Part shown: one piece after another, positions 1-8,625 of the stretch | Layout: the number at the start of each line of letters is the position of its first letter | Position numbering within the stretch: the stretch's first letter is position 1 | Assembly (NCBI RefSeq): GCF_019375555.1 | Contig: NZ_JAHXDN010000004.1 | Location: forward strand, 310,001 to 374,000 | DNA from: Roseobacter insulae | GTDB lineage: Bacteria > Pseudomonadota > Alphaproteobacteria > Rhodobacterales > Rhodobacteraceae | Direction: 5' to 3' | DNA length: 64,000 nucleotides | Position numbers and translations under genes: made by a program | Notes under the pieces: model-generated | Database searches by the model: none | Told to the model about the DNA's origin: nothing | What the model saw: the letters and a program-made list of their open reading frames with translations, nothing else

Positions 1-1199
1 TGGCGAAAACCTACAACGTGAACGCCCAAACACCTGACAGCGCCGGCACGGGCACCGCGATGCACTCGGGCATCAAGACGAAAGCAGGGGTTGTCGGCGT
101 GGACGAAACGCTGAACCGCGGCGATTGCGCGCAAACAGAAGCGGCGTCTGTCACCAACATGTCTGAAATCATGACTGCGACAGGCCGGTCCGTCGGAGTG
201 ATCTCCACCGCGCGGATCACGCATGCCACCCCGGCCTCGGTTTATGCGCATTCCGCCGACCGGAACTACGAATCCAACGACGGGTTGCCGGAAGGCTGCG
301 CGCAGCCGGACATCGCCTCACAGTTGATCGAGGCCATGAAGGCAGGTCATGTCGATGTCGCGATGGGCGGTGGACGCCGCCACTTCATCGGCAAGGATGT
401 CACGGACGAAGAGGGCAAAACCGGCAAGCGCACCGACGGGCGCAACCTGCTGGAAGAGGCCAGAAGCATGGGTGCCCAGTATGCATGGAACGACGAGACC
501 GCCAGCGCATTGGCGCTGGATGGCTCCTCTCCGATCCTCGCCTTGTTCGAATCCAGCCACATGAAATACGAATATGACCGGACAGGTGAGCCCTCGCTGG
601 CCGAGATGACAAGCACCGCGATCAGGGCACTGCAAGGCAATGAAGGCGGGTTTTTTCTCTCCATCGAAGCCGGACGCGTGGATCACGCCAACCATGACGG
701 CAACCTCCACCGCGTTGTAACCGATGGGGTCGCCTTCGCGGAGGCCGTCGCGATTGCCGACGAGCTGACCAGCGACGAAGACACTCTGATCGTGGTCACC
801 GCCGATCACGAGCATGCAATTGCCTTCAACGGGTATTGCGGGCGCGGCACACCCATCACCGGCCTGTGCTACGGCATCGACGGCAATGGCGTGATGCACA
901 ACGGAGAGCCGCAAACCGGTGCTGACGGCAAACCCTATACGGTTGTCGGATATCTCAACGGTGCCGGTACTGTCCTGCGGGAAGACGTCAACTGGGTCGG
1001 GGCGCGTGGCGATATCACCCAGGATGAGGCCACCGATCCGGACTACCTGCAGCAGGCGCTTATCCCACGCTCTTCGGAAACCCATTCGGGTGAGGACGTC
1101 GCGATTTATGCGAAAGGTCCCTGGGCGCACCTGTTGAACGGTACGGTTGAGCAGAACTTCATATTCCACGTGATGCATCACGCCGCCACGGTGGAGTAA
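1..1199 (+). CDS. Alkaline phosphatase, C-terminal part (5' end outside window)
   Basis: Hydrolyses phosphate monoesters, normally in the periplasm, using two zinc ions, a magnesium ion and a phosphoserine intermediate. The reading frame is open from base 3 with no start, so the gene begins upstream; 398 residues are visible. The nucleophile motif DSAGTGTAM starts at visible residue 12, and the metal-ligand motifs EAGRVDHANHDG, TADHEH and the late THSGEDV histidine are present, so the catalytic set looks complete. The signal peptide would lie outside the window. The gene is followed 69 bases later by an exported CPFC protein and an ABC transporter. Family assignment is strong; the subfamily is not resolved. 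Confidence 0.93.
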   Translation, partial: AKTYNVNAQTPDSAGTGTAMHSGIKTKAGVVGVDETLNRGDCAQTEAASVTNMSEIMTATGRSVGVISTARITHATPASVYAHSADRNYESNDGLPEGCAQPDIASQLIEAMKAGHVDVAMGGGRRHFIGKDVTDEEGKTGKRTDGRNLLEEARSMGAQYAWNDETASALALDGSSPILALFESSHMKYEYDRTGEPSLAEMTSTAIRALQGNEGGFFLSIEAGRVDHANHDGNLHRVVTDGVAFAEAVAIADELTSDEDTLIVVTADHEHAIAFNGYCGRGTPITGLCYGIDGNGVMHNGEPQTGADGKPYTVVGYLNGAGTVLREDVNWVGARGDITQDEATDPDYLQQALIPRSSETHSGEDVAIYAKGPWAHLLNGTVEQNFIFHVMHHAATVE

Positions 1200-1268
1200 C
1201 ACCATCATTTGACGTAATCTGGTGTCCCGGTCCGCCGGGACACTCCCGTATCTTCCAAGGGGCCCCCG

Positions 1269-1688
1269 ATGTTGAAAAGGCGAAACCTTCTGATAGCTGC
1301 GATGGCTTGGACACTGCCTTTTCCGGCCTTCGCGACCCCGTCTGCCATCAGGATGCGCGACCTCTACAACAAGGATACCAGCTTTTCAGAACTCGCCCTG
1401 TCCCTGCAAGACCAGAGGATCGATGTCGAAGGGTTCATGGCGCCGCCCCTCAAGGCCGATGCCACCTTCTTCGTGCTGACAAAGAAGCCAATGGCCGTCT
1501 GCCCGTTTTGTGAAACCGACGCAGACTGGCCGGATGATATCCTCGCCGTCCACACAAAGCGACGGATCAAGGTAAAACCGTTCACGTTGCGTCTTCGGGT
1601 GTCAGGCGTTCTCGAACTGGGGTCTCTGCGCGATGCCGAGACAGGCTTTGTCAGCAGGGTGCGGCTGACAGATGCGACGTATCGCTGA
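1269..1688 (+). CDS. Exported small protein with CPFC motif, first gene of an ABC unit
   Basis: A 139-residue protein with a typical Sec signal peptide (basic MLKRRN, hydrophobic core, AFA-T cleavage region near residue 22). The mature part is a small beta-rich domain carrying the dithiol motif VCPFCETD near residue 77 and the phrase GFMAPPLKADATFFVLTK, which resembles DUF3299-type periplasmic proteins. It sits 3 bases ahead of a LolD-type ATPase gene and so probably belongs to the same transporter. The two cysteines could bind metal or act as a redox pair; the sequence alone does not decide. Function is inferred from context and not known. Confidence 0.8.
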   Translation: MLKRRNLLIAAMAWTLPFPAFATPSAIRMRDLYNKDTSFSELALSLQDQRIDVEGFMAPPLKADATFFVLTKKPMAVCPFCETDADWPDDILAVHTKRRIKVKPFTLRLRVSGVLELGSLRDAETGFVSRVRLTDATYR

Positions 1689-1691
1689 CCC

Positions 1692-2354
1692 ATGTCCCTG
1701 GCTCTCGAAGTGACTGACCTGAGCGTCCGAACGGCGCGCCACAAAGCCCTGCTTGAGGTCGGAAATCTGAAGATTGACGCGGGCGCTGCGGTCGGCATTC
1801 GCGGTCCGTCCGGCGCTGGCAAGTCGACCCTGCTGTCCGCGCTGGCCGGGTTGACCGATCGCACATCCGGGACAATCCGTTGGGGCGACACCGACATTTT
1901 GTCCCTGTCCCGTGCCGGCCGGTCCGATTTCAGGGCCAGCACCATCGGCTTTGTCTTTCAGGACCACCGGTTGTTTGAAGAATTGTCGCCTTTGCAGAAC
2001 GCCAGCCTGTCACTGATGTATGCGCCGAAGTCCGAACGCCGCCCGGTACTGGCGCGCGCCGGGGCCCTTCTGAGCACCTTTGGCGTGCCCTCCGATCATG
2101 CAACGGTTGCACCTATGTCCGGCGGGGAGCGGCAACGCATTGCCGTGGCGCGCGCCCTGACGCAGGATCCGCAGATCATTCTGGCGGATGAACCGACAGC
2201 CAACCTTGATCGCGTCACAGCGCAGACCCTTGGCAACGATCTGCTTGGCAGCGTGCGCAACGCCGGCAAGACCCTCGTGCTGGTCAGCCATGACGATGCG
2301 CTTCTGGCGCGGATGGACACGATCCTTACCCTGGAACACGGCAGGCTGCTATGA
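1692..2354 (+). CDS. ABC transporter ATP-binding protein, LolD/MacB type
   Basis: A 220-residue cytoplasmic ATPase. Walker A is GPSGAGKST at residues 38-46, the signature is MSGGERQR, and Walker B reads ILADEPTANLD, followed by a switch histidine in LVSHDD. Length and the TANLD extension fit the LolD/MacB/FtsE class that partners FtsX-type permeases rather than classical importers. The stop overlaps the start of the permease gene by 4 bases (ATGA), so the two are translationally coupled. With the CPFC protein it forms a compact three-gene unit. The substrate is not given by the sequence; a metal is suggested by the histidine-rich partner permease. Confidence 0.92.
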   Translation: MSLALEVTDLSVRTARHKALLEVGNLKIDAGAAVGIRGPSGAGKSTLLSALAGLTDRTSGTIRWGDTDILSLSRAGRSDFRASTIGFVFQDHRLFEELSPLQNASLSLMYAPKSERRPVLARAGALLSTFGVPSDHATVAPMSGGERQRIAVARALTQDPQIILADEPTANLDRVTAQTLGNDLLGSVRNAGKTLVLVSHDDALLARMDTILTLEHGRLL

Positions 2355-3664
2355 TGGCGCTCTGGAACAATCTGCCGGGCGGCCTGCAGGATACAGTGTT
2401 TGTTCTGGCCCTTCTGGTGCCTGCTGTGGCGCTATGTGCGGGGCTTTGGCGCGGCTTTGCCCCCGGTCCGCTGATCCGCGCCCTGCTCTGGCGGTACCGC
2501 TGGACCAATCTGGGCTACGTGATCCTGATTGCCATATCCATCGGTCTGAGCATTGCGATCGTTATGGCGGAACGGGGCCTGCGCGAAGGGTCTGCGACAG
2601 CGGCGGACAAGTTTGACCTGATCGTCACAGCGCCCGGCAATGAGACCACGATGATGCTGGCAACCGTGTATCTGAGACCCACGGCAATGCCACTTCTGTC
2701 GGGCGACGTGTACAATGACATCGCCAGCGCCGAAAACGTGGCCATGGCCGCGCCACTGTCATTCGGCGACAGCGTGAACGGCATGCCGATTGTCGGTACG
2801 ATTGCGGACTTTGTCTCCCATCTTGGTGACGGGCAGATCCAGGGCCGGATGTGGCAGGATGAAGCAGAAGCCGTGGCGGGAGCCTTAAGCGGCCTGCACA
2901 TCGGGGACGAGGTCGCACCGGCCCATGGTATCGGCGATGATGCCGACAATGACGCCCACGGGGATTTTCACATTGAAATCGTCGGGAAACTGCCCCCCAC
3001 GGGCAGCCCGTGGGATCGCGCGGTCATCGTTCCCATCGAATCCGTGTGGCACACTCACGGGCTGGCCTCCGGTCATCCTCCGGACCGCGCCAACCAGATC
3101 GGCCCCCCGTTCGACCCGGCGTATTTTCCGGGCACACCGGCCATTGTGGTGCGCGCCGATGCGCTTTTTGCCAATTACGCCCTGCGATCCGCTTTTTCGC
3201 AAAGCGAGCAGACGATGGCATTCTTCCCGGGCACCGTTCTGGCCAGACTTCACAGCATTCTGGGCGATATACGCCGCGTTATGTCGTGGCTGACCATCGT
3301 GACACAATGCCTTGTCGGAATGAGCGTCCTGCTCGGCCTCTTTATTCTGTCGCGCCTGTTCAGCCGTCAGATTTCATTGCTCCGGACGCTTGGTGCGCCG
3401 TCGCGGTTCGTTGTCTGCGTCGTCTGGAGCTATAATCTGACCCTTGTCGCGGCGGGGACGGTTCTGGGCATTCTGGTAGCATGGGCGGCCACGGCGGGCA
3501 TCGCATACCGGGTGTCAAACCTTATGGGGTTCACGATCACGACCCGGTTTGAAAGCATGGATTTCGCCTTCATCGCGGCATTTCTGTCCGGTGTCACGAT
3601 ATGCGCCCTGCTGCCGATCCTTGTGTCACTGAACGCCACGCCCGTGCAAAACCTGAACGATTGA
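2351..3664 (+). CDS. ABC transporter permease, FtsX-like with His-rich periplasmic loop
   Basis: A 437-residue inner-membrane protein. Two hydrophobic segments lie near the N-terminus (about residues 10-30 and 50-70), then a large periplasmic domain, then three C-terminal helices of the FtsX fold containing the usual SRQISLLRTLGA turn. The periplasmic domain carries a His/Asp-rich stretch near residues 190-215 (HGIGDDADNDAHGDFH) followed by VWHTHGLASGH, residues suited to binding zinc or copper. Together with the LolD-type ATPase and the CPFC protein this resembles the Zur-controlled ZrgABCDE zinc system described in Vibrio cholerae, but no ZrgA-like (DUF2796) gene is in view. Permease assignment is firm; metal transport is inference. 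Confidence 0.88.
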   Translation: MMALWNNLPGGLQDTVFVLALLVPAVALCAGLWRGFAPGPLIRALLWRYRWTNLGYVILIAISIGLSIAIVMAERGLREGSATAADKFDLIVTAPGNETTMMLATVYLRPTAMPLLSGDVYNDIASAENVAMAAPLSFGDSVNGMPIVGTIADFVSHLGDGQIQGRMWQDEAEAVAGALSGLHIGDEVAPAHGIGDDADNDAHGDFHIEIVGKLPPTGSPWDRAVIVPIESVWHTHGLASGHPPDRANQIGPPFDPAYFPGTPAIVVRADALFANYALRSAFSQSEQTMAFFPGTVLARLHSILGDIRRVMSWLTIVTQCLVGMSVLLGLFILSRLFSRQISLLRTLGAPSRFVVCVVWSYNLTLVAAGTVLGILVAWAATAGIAYRVSNLMGFTITTRFESMDFAFIAAFLSGVTICALLPILVSLNATPVQNLND

Positions 3665-3692
3665 AAGCGCGAGGTCTGCAACCCGTCACCCG

Positions 3693-4172
3693 CTAGTGCA
3701 CCGTCGGCACCAGGTCAGTGGCCCCGGCGAGCGCCCGCGGCTCCGCCAGATGCATCCGCTTCAAGGCAAGGCCGAAGTCGCACGCCAGTGACGTGATCAT
3801 CGGCGCAATGTCGGCACGGACCAGCAAGGTTGCGATCAACAAGGCATCCTCCCGATCGCCATCGGTCGCGGCAGCAACGAAATTCGCAAAACACGCCTCA
3901 TCCGCGCCGATGCATTTGCAGTCTATGGCATGGCGCATCAGCGGGCGCCGCCCATGTCGGGCGCAAAGCCCGACAAGCTGTTCGAAAGACTTCATCGCGG
4001 CGCGCCCCCGGGCAGGCCCCAGCGCCTGTGTCAAATCCGCCCAGACATCGGCCTGGCGGCCGGGCCCGTCGCCCCACAACCTCAGGTACAGGACGCTTGT
4101 GGCCTCTGCCCCGGTCAGTTCCGTCAGATATCCCACGGGGGCACCACCCCGCTTGCCCGCAGCGTCGATCAT
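3693..4172 (-). CDS. Unknown protein in hemP operon
   Basis: A 159-residue protein with no signal peptide or membrane segment and no family I recognise. It has a mildly cysteine-rich stretch (CKCIGADEACF near residue 85) and an alanine-rich helical C-terminal half. Its start codon overlaps the hemP stop (ATGA at 4169-4172), so it is translated from the same message. The position behind hemP under an iron-type operator suggests a role in haem or iron acquisition, but that is only context. The product of the next gene downstream is on the other strand, so the operon ends here. Confidence 0.7.
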   Translation of the reverse strand: MIDAAGKRGGAPVGYLTELTGAEATSVLYLRLWGDGPGRQADVWADLTQALGPARGRAAMKSFEQLVGLCARHGRRPLMRHAIDCKCIGADEACFANFVAAATDGDREDALLIATLLVRADIAPMITSLACDFGLALKRMHLAEPRALAGATDLVPTVH

Positions 4173-4336
4173 TTCGTGAGGATCAACTTGCCTGCGCGGG
4201 TGATACGCAGCACGTAGATCTTGTCTTGATATACGATTTGAGCGAGCCCACCGCCCTTGGTCAAGTCGCTGGCATCATATGCAGGCACCGTTTGAACGGG
4301 CGTATGCGTGCTCTCTTTTGCGGCATGATAAGACAT
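4169..4336 (-). CDS. hemP: Hemin uptake protein HemP
   Basis: A 55-residue protein too short for most gene callers. The C-terminal signature VLRITRAGKLILTK is the hallmark of the HemP family (about 40-70 residues), which occurs in haem-uptake loci and in some bacteria controls haem receptor expression. The start ATG at 4334-4336 lies within a TGATG overlap with the preceding 54-residue gene and has a GAGGTG ribosome site 7 bases upstream. The stop overlaps the start of the 159-residue gene. No haem receptor, TonB or HmuTUV gene is in the window, so this hemP is detached from a visible uptake locus. Recognition is based on the C-terminal motif. Confidence 0.9.
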   Translation of the reverse strand: MSYHAAKESTHTPVQTVPAYDASDLTKGGGLAQIVYQDKIYVLRITRAGKLILTK

Positions 4337-4500
4337 CACGAACGCACCTCATGTTGATCGAACCGGTCTATGATCCATGCCACATCGAACACAGCCAGAT
4401 CCTCTGACTGATGCAGCAGCTCGATAAGCATCGACCTGTCGCGCGGTGCCGCATTTTTCGTGGTGTGACCGTCTTTCAGATTTCGGGTCGCGTGCTGCAT
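4336..4500 (-). CDS. Small unknown protein, first gene of hemP operon
   Basis: A 54-residue open frame starting at the ATG 4498-4500 with a good GAAAGGA ribosome site 6-7 bases upstream and ending in a TGATG overlap with hemP. The sequence is charged and soluble: MQHATRNLKD at the start and a C-terminal half rich in LLHQSEDLAVFDVAW. No family is recognised. The two-sided evidence (ribosome site plus stop-start coupling) makes it a likely real gene or at least a translated leader that sets hemP expression. It is the first gene after the palindromic operator at 4575-4593. Confidence 0.65.
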   Translation of the reverse strand: MQHATRNLKDGHTTKNAAPRDRSMLIELLHQSEDLAVFDVAWIIDRFDQHEVRS

Positions 4501-4574
4501 GTCGGAAGTCCTTTCATCGCTACAATGTCGGGCTTCCCCTCCTGAAATCGCGGGGTGGCTGGAACTTCCCTATT

Positions 4575-4601
4575 CCTGATTGATTTAATCAGGTATGTCA
4601 A
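4575..4601 (-). promoter_or_regulatory. Promoter and palindromic iron-type operator of the hemP operon
   Basis: On the minus strand a consensus -35 hexamer TTGACA (4596-4601) is followed at once by a perfect inverted repeat, seven-base arms CCTGATT / AATCAGG around five bases (4575-4593). The core is TGA-N9-TCA (4577-4591), the spacing of the iron-responsive operator bound by RirA-type regulators in alphaproteobacteria. A further CCTGATT copy lies over the -35 box. Position between -35 and start fits a repressor site. Which protein (RirA, IscR or Fur-like) binds is not shown. Confidence 0.65.
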
Positions 4602-4693
4602 TCAGGCATTTTTATTTGCAGGGGCAACGACGTTTTTTCGCGGAAAGCCCGCCCATGACAATCGAGCTGCCCTGAACGGCATGCCGACGGCTG

Positions 4694-5938
4694 TCACCCG
4701 GTTGCAAAGCGGTTGGGGCTGTAAATATCGAGGTCCAGGTTGGATGCGCGGCCAGTCAGCATCTCTGCCACCAGACGACCGGTCTTCGGCCCGCCGGTCA
4801 ACCCTATGTGGTGATGTCCGAATGCGGTTAAAACGCCGGTCCGCGCCACCTCACCGATCAGCGGCAGACTATCCGCCGGTGCCGGGCGGTGGCCCAACCA
4901 CTCCTGCTGGCCGGAATAGATCAGGCCAGGATAGGCTTCACTGACCTTGCGGCGCAACAGCTCTAGCGGTGCCCGGGACGGCCCGGCCTCAAGACCGCCG
5001 AATTCGACAACCCCGGCGCATCGCATGCCCGCTGCCATCGGTGTGGCGACAAATTTCCCGCTGGCCACCATTGTCGGCGCCCGTGGGCCCTTCTCGGCAC
5101 CCTCGAAAACGATGTGATATCCACGCTCGCTTTCCTGCGGCACCGAAATCCCCAGCTTCTTCATCAGCGGTTTCGACCACACACCCGTGGCCAGAATGGC
5201 CGCGTCACATCGCAATGCGCCCTCCGTTGTGATCACCGCATTGACACGACCCTGTGACAGATCAAAATCGACAACCTCGCCGGTCCGGATCACGCCGCCA
5301 CCCTTCTGAAAGATATCGGCAAGGGCCGCGACATAGCTCCCCGGATCACGAATGAAGCCGTGATCTTTCATCGTCGCCAGACACCCGATGGCCGGTGACA
5401 GGTTGGGCTCCACCTCCTGTACCGCGGCCCCGATATGGACTTCGGGCGCGAACCCGGCGTCGCGGCGCAAAGACCACGAATAGCTGTCCGCCTCGAAGGC
5501 CCCGCGATCGGCATAGGCGAAATGGTAGTCGCTGTCGGTAACCCAATGCGCGGCATCCGTACCCTTGGTCAGCGCCTTGTGCTGGTCGACCGCATCCCCG
5601 ACAATCGGGGTCAGGCCCTTTGCAATCCGGCGGGTGTCGGCATCATTTGCATGGCGAAGATACCGCATCAGCCAAGGCGCCAGCCTGGGCAGGTACCCCC
5701 ATTTGAGGAACAGCGGAAAGTCACGGTTCATCAGCATGCCCGGACCCTTGCGCACCAGTCCGGGCGCGGTGACCGGCACCATCGAACAGGCCGCAAGGAC
5801 GCCGGCGTTCCCGTATGATGTGCCCTGCCCCGGGGCTGCGCGGTCGATAAGGGTTACATCCGCCCCGAAACGTCGCAACCAGATGCCGGTGGACACCCCG
5901 ACAATTCCGGCCCCGATGACAATGATCTTTTGCGTCAC
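4694..5938 (-). CDS. FAD-dependent D-amino-acid dehydrogenase (DadA-like)
   Basis: A 414-residue flavoprotein of the DAO family. The N-terminal dinucleotide motif VIGAGIVGVSTGIWLRRFG (residues 6-24) with the acidic residue ending the second strand (LIDR) binds FAD; the C-terminal block GHHHIGLTGGPKTGRLVAEM is the second FAD contact typical of DadA. Members oxidise D-amino acids (or similar amines) to 2-oxo acids and pass electrons to the respiratory chain at the membrane. It lies 112 bases downstream of the ThDP enzyme gene on the same strand, so the 2-oxo acid made here might be decarboxylated by that enzyme. The substrate is unknown. Confidence 0.85.
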   Translation of the reverse strand: MTQKIIVIGAGIVGVSTGIWLRRFGADVTLIDRAAPGQGTSYGNAGVLAACSMVPVTAPGLVRKGPGMLMNRDFPLFLKWGYLPRLAPWLMRYLRHANDADTRRIAKGLTPIVGDAVDQHKALTKGTDAAHWVTDSDYHFAYADRGAFEADSYSWSLRRDAGFAPEVHIGAAVQEVEPNLSPAIGCLATMKDHGFIRDPGSYVAALADIFQKGGGVIRTGEVVDFDLSQGRVNAVITTEGALRCDAAILATGVWSKPLMKKLGISVPQESERGYHIVFEGAEKGPRAPTMVASGKFVATPMAAGMRCAGVVEFGGLEAGPSRAPLELLRRKVSEAYPGLIYSGQQEWLGHRPAPADSLPLIGEVARTGVLTAFGHHHIGLTGGPKTGRLVAEMLTGRASNLDLDIYSPNRFATG

Positions 5939-6050
5939 ACCACACCCCGATGACCCGTGCAGCGATCTGAGATGATCGCTGGCTTGCAGGTACTGTCGCT
6001 ACATTGCGGCCAATGGGGGGCGGGTCAAATGGTTTCTGACGCGCTGGCTG

Positions 6051-7742
6051 TCACCCCATCCATCGTCGCACCGGCGCGTTGCTTTCCTCCAGCGGTTGGG
6101 TCAGCACATCCACCAGCGTCGGTCCGTCATGTGCGATCGCTCTGCGCAAGACGGTTTCCAGCTCGTCCGGTGCCGCCACCTTCCACGACAGAACGCCATA
6201 AGCTGCCGCAACCGCCGCCTGATCCACGCGGTTGAAATCCACGTTGTGATACCGCGCGCCCTTATCGTCCTTCTGGCTTGCCTTGATCCATCCGAAACTG
6301 CTGTTCGAAAAGACGATGTAGGTGATATCCGCGCCGGCCCGGCAAACGGTTTCCAGCTCGCCGCAGGTAAAGCCAAAGGATCCGTCACCCATCATTGCGA
6401 CGACCTTGCTGCCGGGGCGTCCGAACCAGGCGCCCAATGCTGCCGACATCGCGTATCCCAAAGCGCCGTGCGCCCGGTTGGTAATGAAATGGCGACCGGC
6501 TTTGGGCAGTTGGTAATAGGCCGAGAAATACGGGCAGCTGGTGCCGGGATCAGACAGGATTGTCGCTGCCTCCGGCAGCACGCGTTGCAGCGTGGCAATA
6601 ACCCGCTCCGGACGGATAGGGGTGGCGTCGCTTGATGCCAGTTGGTGGAACTGGGTGAACTTGCGGCGTTTGATCTCTTCGACCGCGGCGGCGCCTCCAA
6701 AGGTCGCATGCCCCTGCCCCCGCTTGTCGAGCAGGGCGTTGACCTCACTCAGTGCCAGTTTGAGATCGGCAACAACGCCCACTTCGGCCTCGTAGTTCGC
6801 GCCGATCACCATGGGGTCACAGTCGAAGTGGACAACGCGGCTGCCCGGTTTCGGGGCCTCCCACCGCGCTGTGGTCGTGGAGCCGGCACGGCATCCCATG
6901 AACACCACCAGATCCGCCTCCGCCATCGCCTCCCAGGTGTCATCGGTGCCGCCGTTCGATCCGACGACGCCGACGGCACAGGCATGTGTCTCTGCCAGCG
7001 ACCCCTGCCCCGAGATCGAGGTGGCCACGGGGATATCCAGCCGTGTCGCCAACCTGTCGAGCTCTTCCATCGCGCCCGCAATCACCACGCCGCCTCCGCA
7101 GACGATAACCGGTGATTTTGCCGACAGGATCGCATCGGTCGCCGCCTCAACCGCACCCGGCGCAGGGGCCGCCCGGTAGGCCGGGTAACTTTGATGGTTG
7201 GGGTCCGCCCAGACATCGCCGGGATCAACCGGATCGTACTGTATGTCGTAGGGCAATCCCAGATGGGCCGCACCGGGGCGCCCCGTTGTCATCGCCCGAA
7301 AGGCCGCGCGCATCATCCTTGGTATATGTGCCGACTGCTTGATGACCGTGTTCCACTTGGTGACCGGGCGCATCAGCGCCTCCTGGTCCACCTCGGTCAA
7401 AGGATACTTGCCGTATGTCCCAACCGAGATATCGGTCGTAATGCCCAACACGGCGTAAGAGCTTTCGCTCGCCTCGATCAACCCCGGCAGAATATATGTG
7501 GCACCACCGCCTGATGGCCCTTCGCAGACACCGGGCCGCCCCGTCACACGCGAATAGCCATCCGCCATATAGGTTGCCGAGCGCTCGTCCCGCGTCAGCA
7601 CATGGTGAATCCCGTGCTCCATGCCGCGCATCGCATCATAAAGCGGTAAGCTGGTGTCGCCGCACAAGCCGAACACGTGCCGGACCTTATGCGCGTCCAG
7701 CATGCGGATCACTGCCTCGGCGCCAGTAAGGGTGTTCGACAT
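6051..7742 (-). CDS. Thiamine-diphosphate enzyme, acetolactate-synthase-like
   Basis: A 563-residue enzyme with the usual three domains: N-terminal Pyr domain with catalytic glutamate in VLTRDERSATYMADGYSR (about residue 50), central FAD/DHAP-type domain, and C-terminal PP domain with the ThDP motif MGDGSFGF ending in the NSSFGW loop. The frame extends upstream to 7979, but the ATG at 7740-7742 has a GGGAGAA ribosome site and matches the family start (TGAEAVIRML). Members decarboxylate 2-oxo acids and carboligate or release aldehydes. It is not a standard IlvB, as no small subunit gene follows. Coupled with the DadA-like oxidase, a 2-oxo acid decarboxylase role is plausible but unproven. Confidence 0.85.
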   Translation of the reverse strand: MSNTLTGAEAVIRMLDAHKVRHVFGLCGDTSLPLYDAMRGMEHGIHHVLTRDERSATYMADGYSRVTGRPGVCEGPSGGGATYILPGLIEASESSYAVLGITTDISVGTYGKYPLTEVDQEALMRPVTKWNTVIKQSAHIPRMMRAAFRAMTTGRPGAAHLGLPYDIQYDPVDPGDVWADPNHQSYPAYRAAPAPGAVEAATDAILSAKSPVIVCGGGVVIAGAMEELDRLATRLDIPVATSISGQGSLAETHACAVGVVGSNGGTDDTWEAMAEADLVVFMGCRAGSTTTARWEAPKPGSRVVHFDCDPMVIGANYEAEVGVVADLKLALSEVNALLDKRGQGHATFGGAAAVEEIKRRKFTQFHQLASSDATPIRPERVIATLQRVLPEAATILSDPGTSCPYFSAYYQLPKAGRHFITNRAHGALGYAMSAALGAWFGRPGSKVVAMMGDGSFGFTCGELETVCRAGADITYIVFSNSSFGWIKASQKDDKGARYHNVDFNRVDQAAVAAAYGVLSWKVAAPDELETVLRRAIAHDGPTLVDVLTQPLEESNAPVRRWMG

Positions 7743-7881
7743 GGGCATTCTCCCGACACTACGCTGAACCCAGACTGTACCCACAAATCGATGCCGTGTA
7801 CGAGGCAAAGATTTCTCCCCCTGTTGGTGATGCCCGTGCCATGCTAATCGACATGCAGTGACGCGGCGGAAAGGGTCAGAA

Positions 7882-8619
7882 ATGGGCGTGCAAACAGGGG
7901 GCAAAACCGTCTTTGGCGCGACGGTCGGCATATTGATGCTGGAAACGAAATTCCCCCGCATCCCCGGCGACATCGGCAATGCGACGACGTGGCCGTTTCC
8001 CGTGCACTACCGCATCGTCGAGGGGGCCACGCCGGATCTGATCGTGCGCCACGATGCGCGCGAGATGCGACAGGCGTTCATTGCAGAGGCGCAGGCGTTG
8101 GTGCGCATGGGCTGCGACGGCATCGTGACCAACTGCGGGTTCCTGTCGATCCTTCAGGACGACCTGAAGGCAGCCCTGGGCGTGCCTGTGGCGAGTTCGT
8201 CGTTGATGCAAGTTCCCATGATCGCGCAGACCCTGCCACCCGGCCAACGGGTTGGCGTGCTGACCATTTCCAAGGACAGCCTGACGCCCGACCACCTCAA
8301 GGGTGCAGGCGTTCCGCTCGACACGCCCATCATGGGCACCGATGGCGGGCGCTGTTTCTCTCAGGCAATCCTGTCAGACCGGGCGGAGATTGATTTCGAT
8401 GCCTGCCGGCTTGATCTGCTGGACGCCGCAAGGGTCCTGACATCGGCGCATGACACTATCGGTGCCATCGTTCTGGAGTGCACGAACATGGTGCCCTATG
8501 CGCGGGACATCAGAGTGGCAACCGGGCTGCCCGTCTACTCCATTTACACCCTGGTGACATGGTTTCAGGCCGCGCTGTCGCCGCGTCGTTTTCCTGCAGA
8601 ACTGGACGATCCGCGCTAA
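7882..8619 (+). CDS. Aspartate/glutamate racemase superfamily protein
   Basis: A 245-residue protein of the Asp/Glu/hydantoin racemase superfamily. The two catalytic cysteines are visible in VTNCGFL (about residue 85) and VLECTNM (about residue 195), each ending a beta strand as expected for cofactor-independent racemases. The start is taken at ATG 7882 behind GGAAAGGG; a GTG at 7858 is in frame but lacks a site. The gene is divergent from the ThDP enzyme gene (139 bases apart) and convergent with the saccharopine-dehydrogenase-like gene (6 bases). A racemase next to a D-amino-acid dehydrogenase suggests L-to-D conversion followed by oxidation; the amino acid is unknown. Confidence 0.83.
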   Translation: MGVQTGGKTVFGATVGILMLETKFPRIPGDIGNATTWPFPVHYRIVEGATPDLIVRHDAREMRQAFIAEAQALVRMGCDGIVTNCGFLSILQDDLKAALGVPVASSSLMQVPMIAQTLPPGQRVGVLTISKDSLTPDHLKGAGVPLDTPIMGTDGGRCFSQAILSDRAEIDFDACRLDLLDAARVLTSAHDTIGAIVLECTNMVPYARDIRVATGLPVYSIYTLVTWFQAALSPRRFPAELDDPR

Positions 8620-8625
8620 CCTGCA

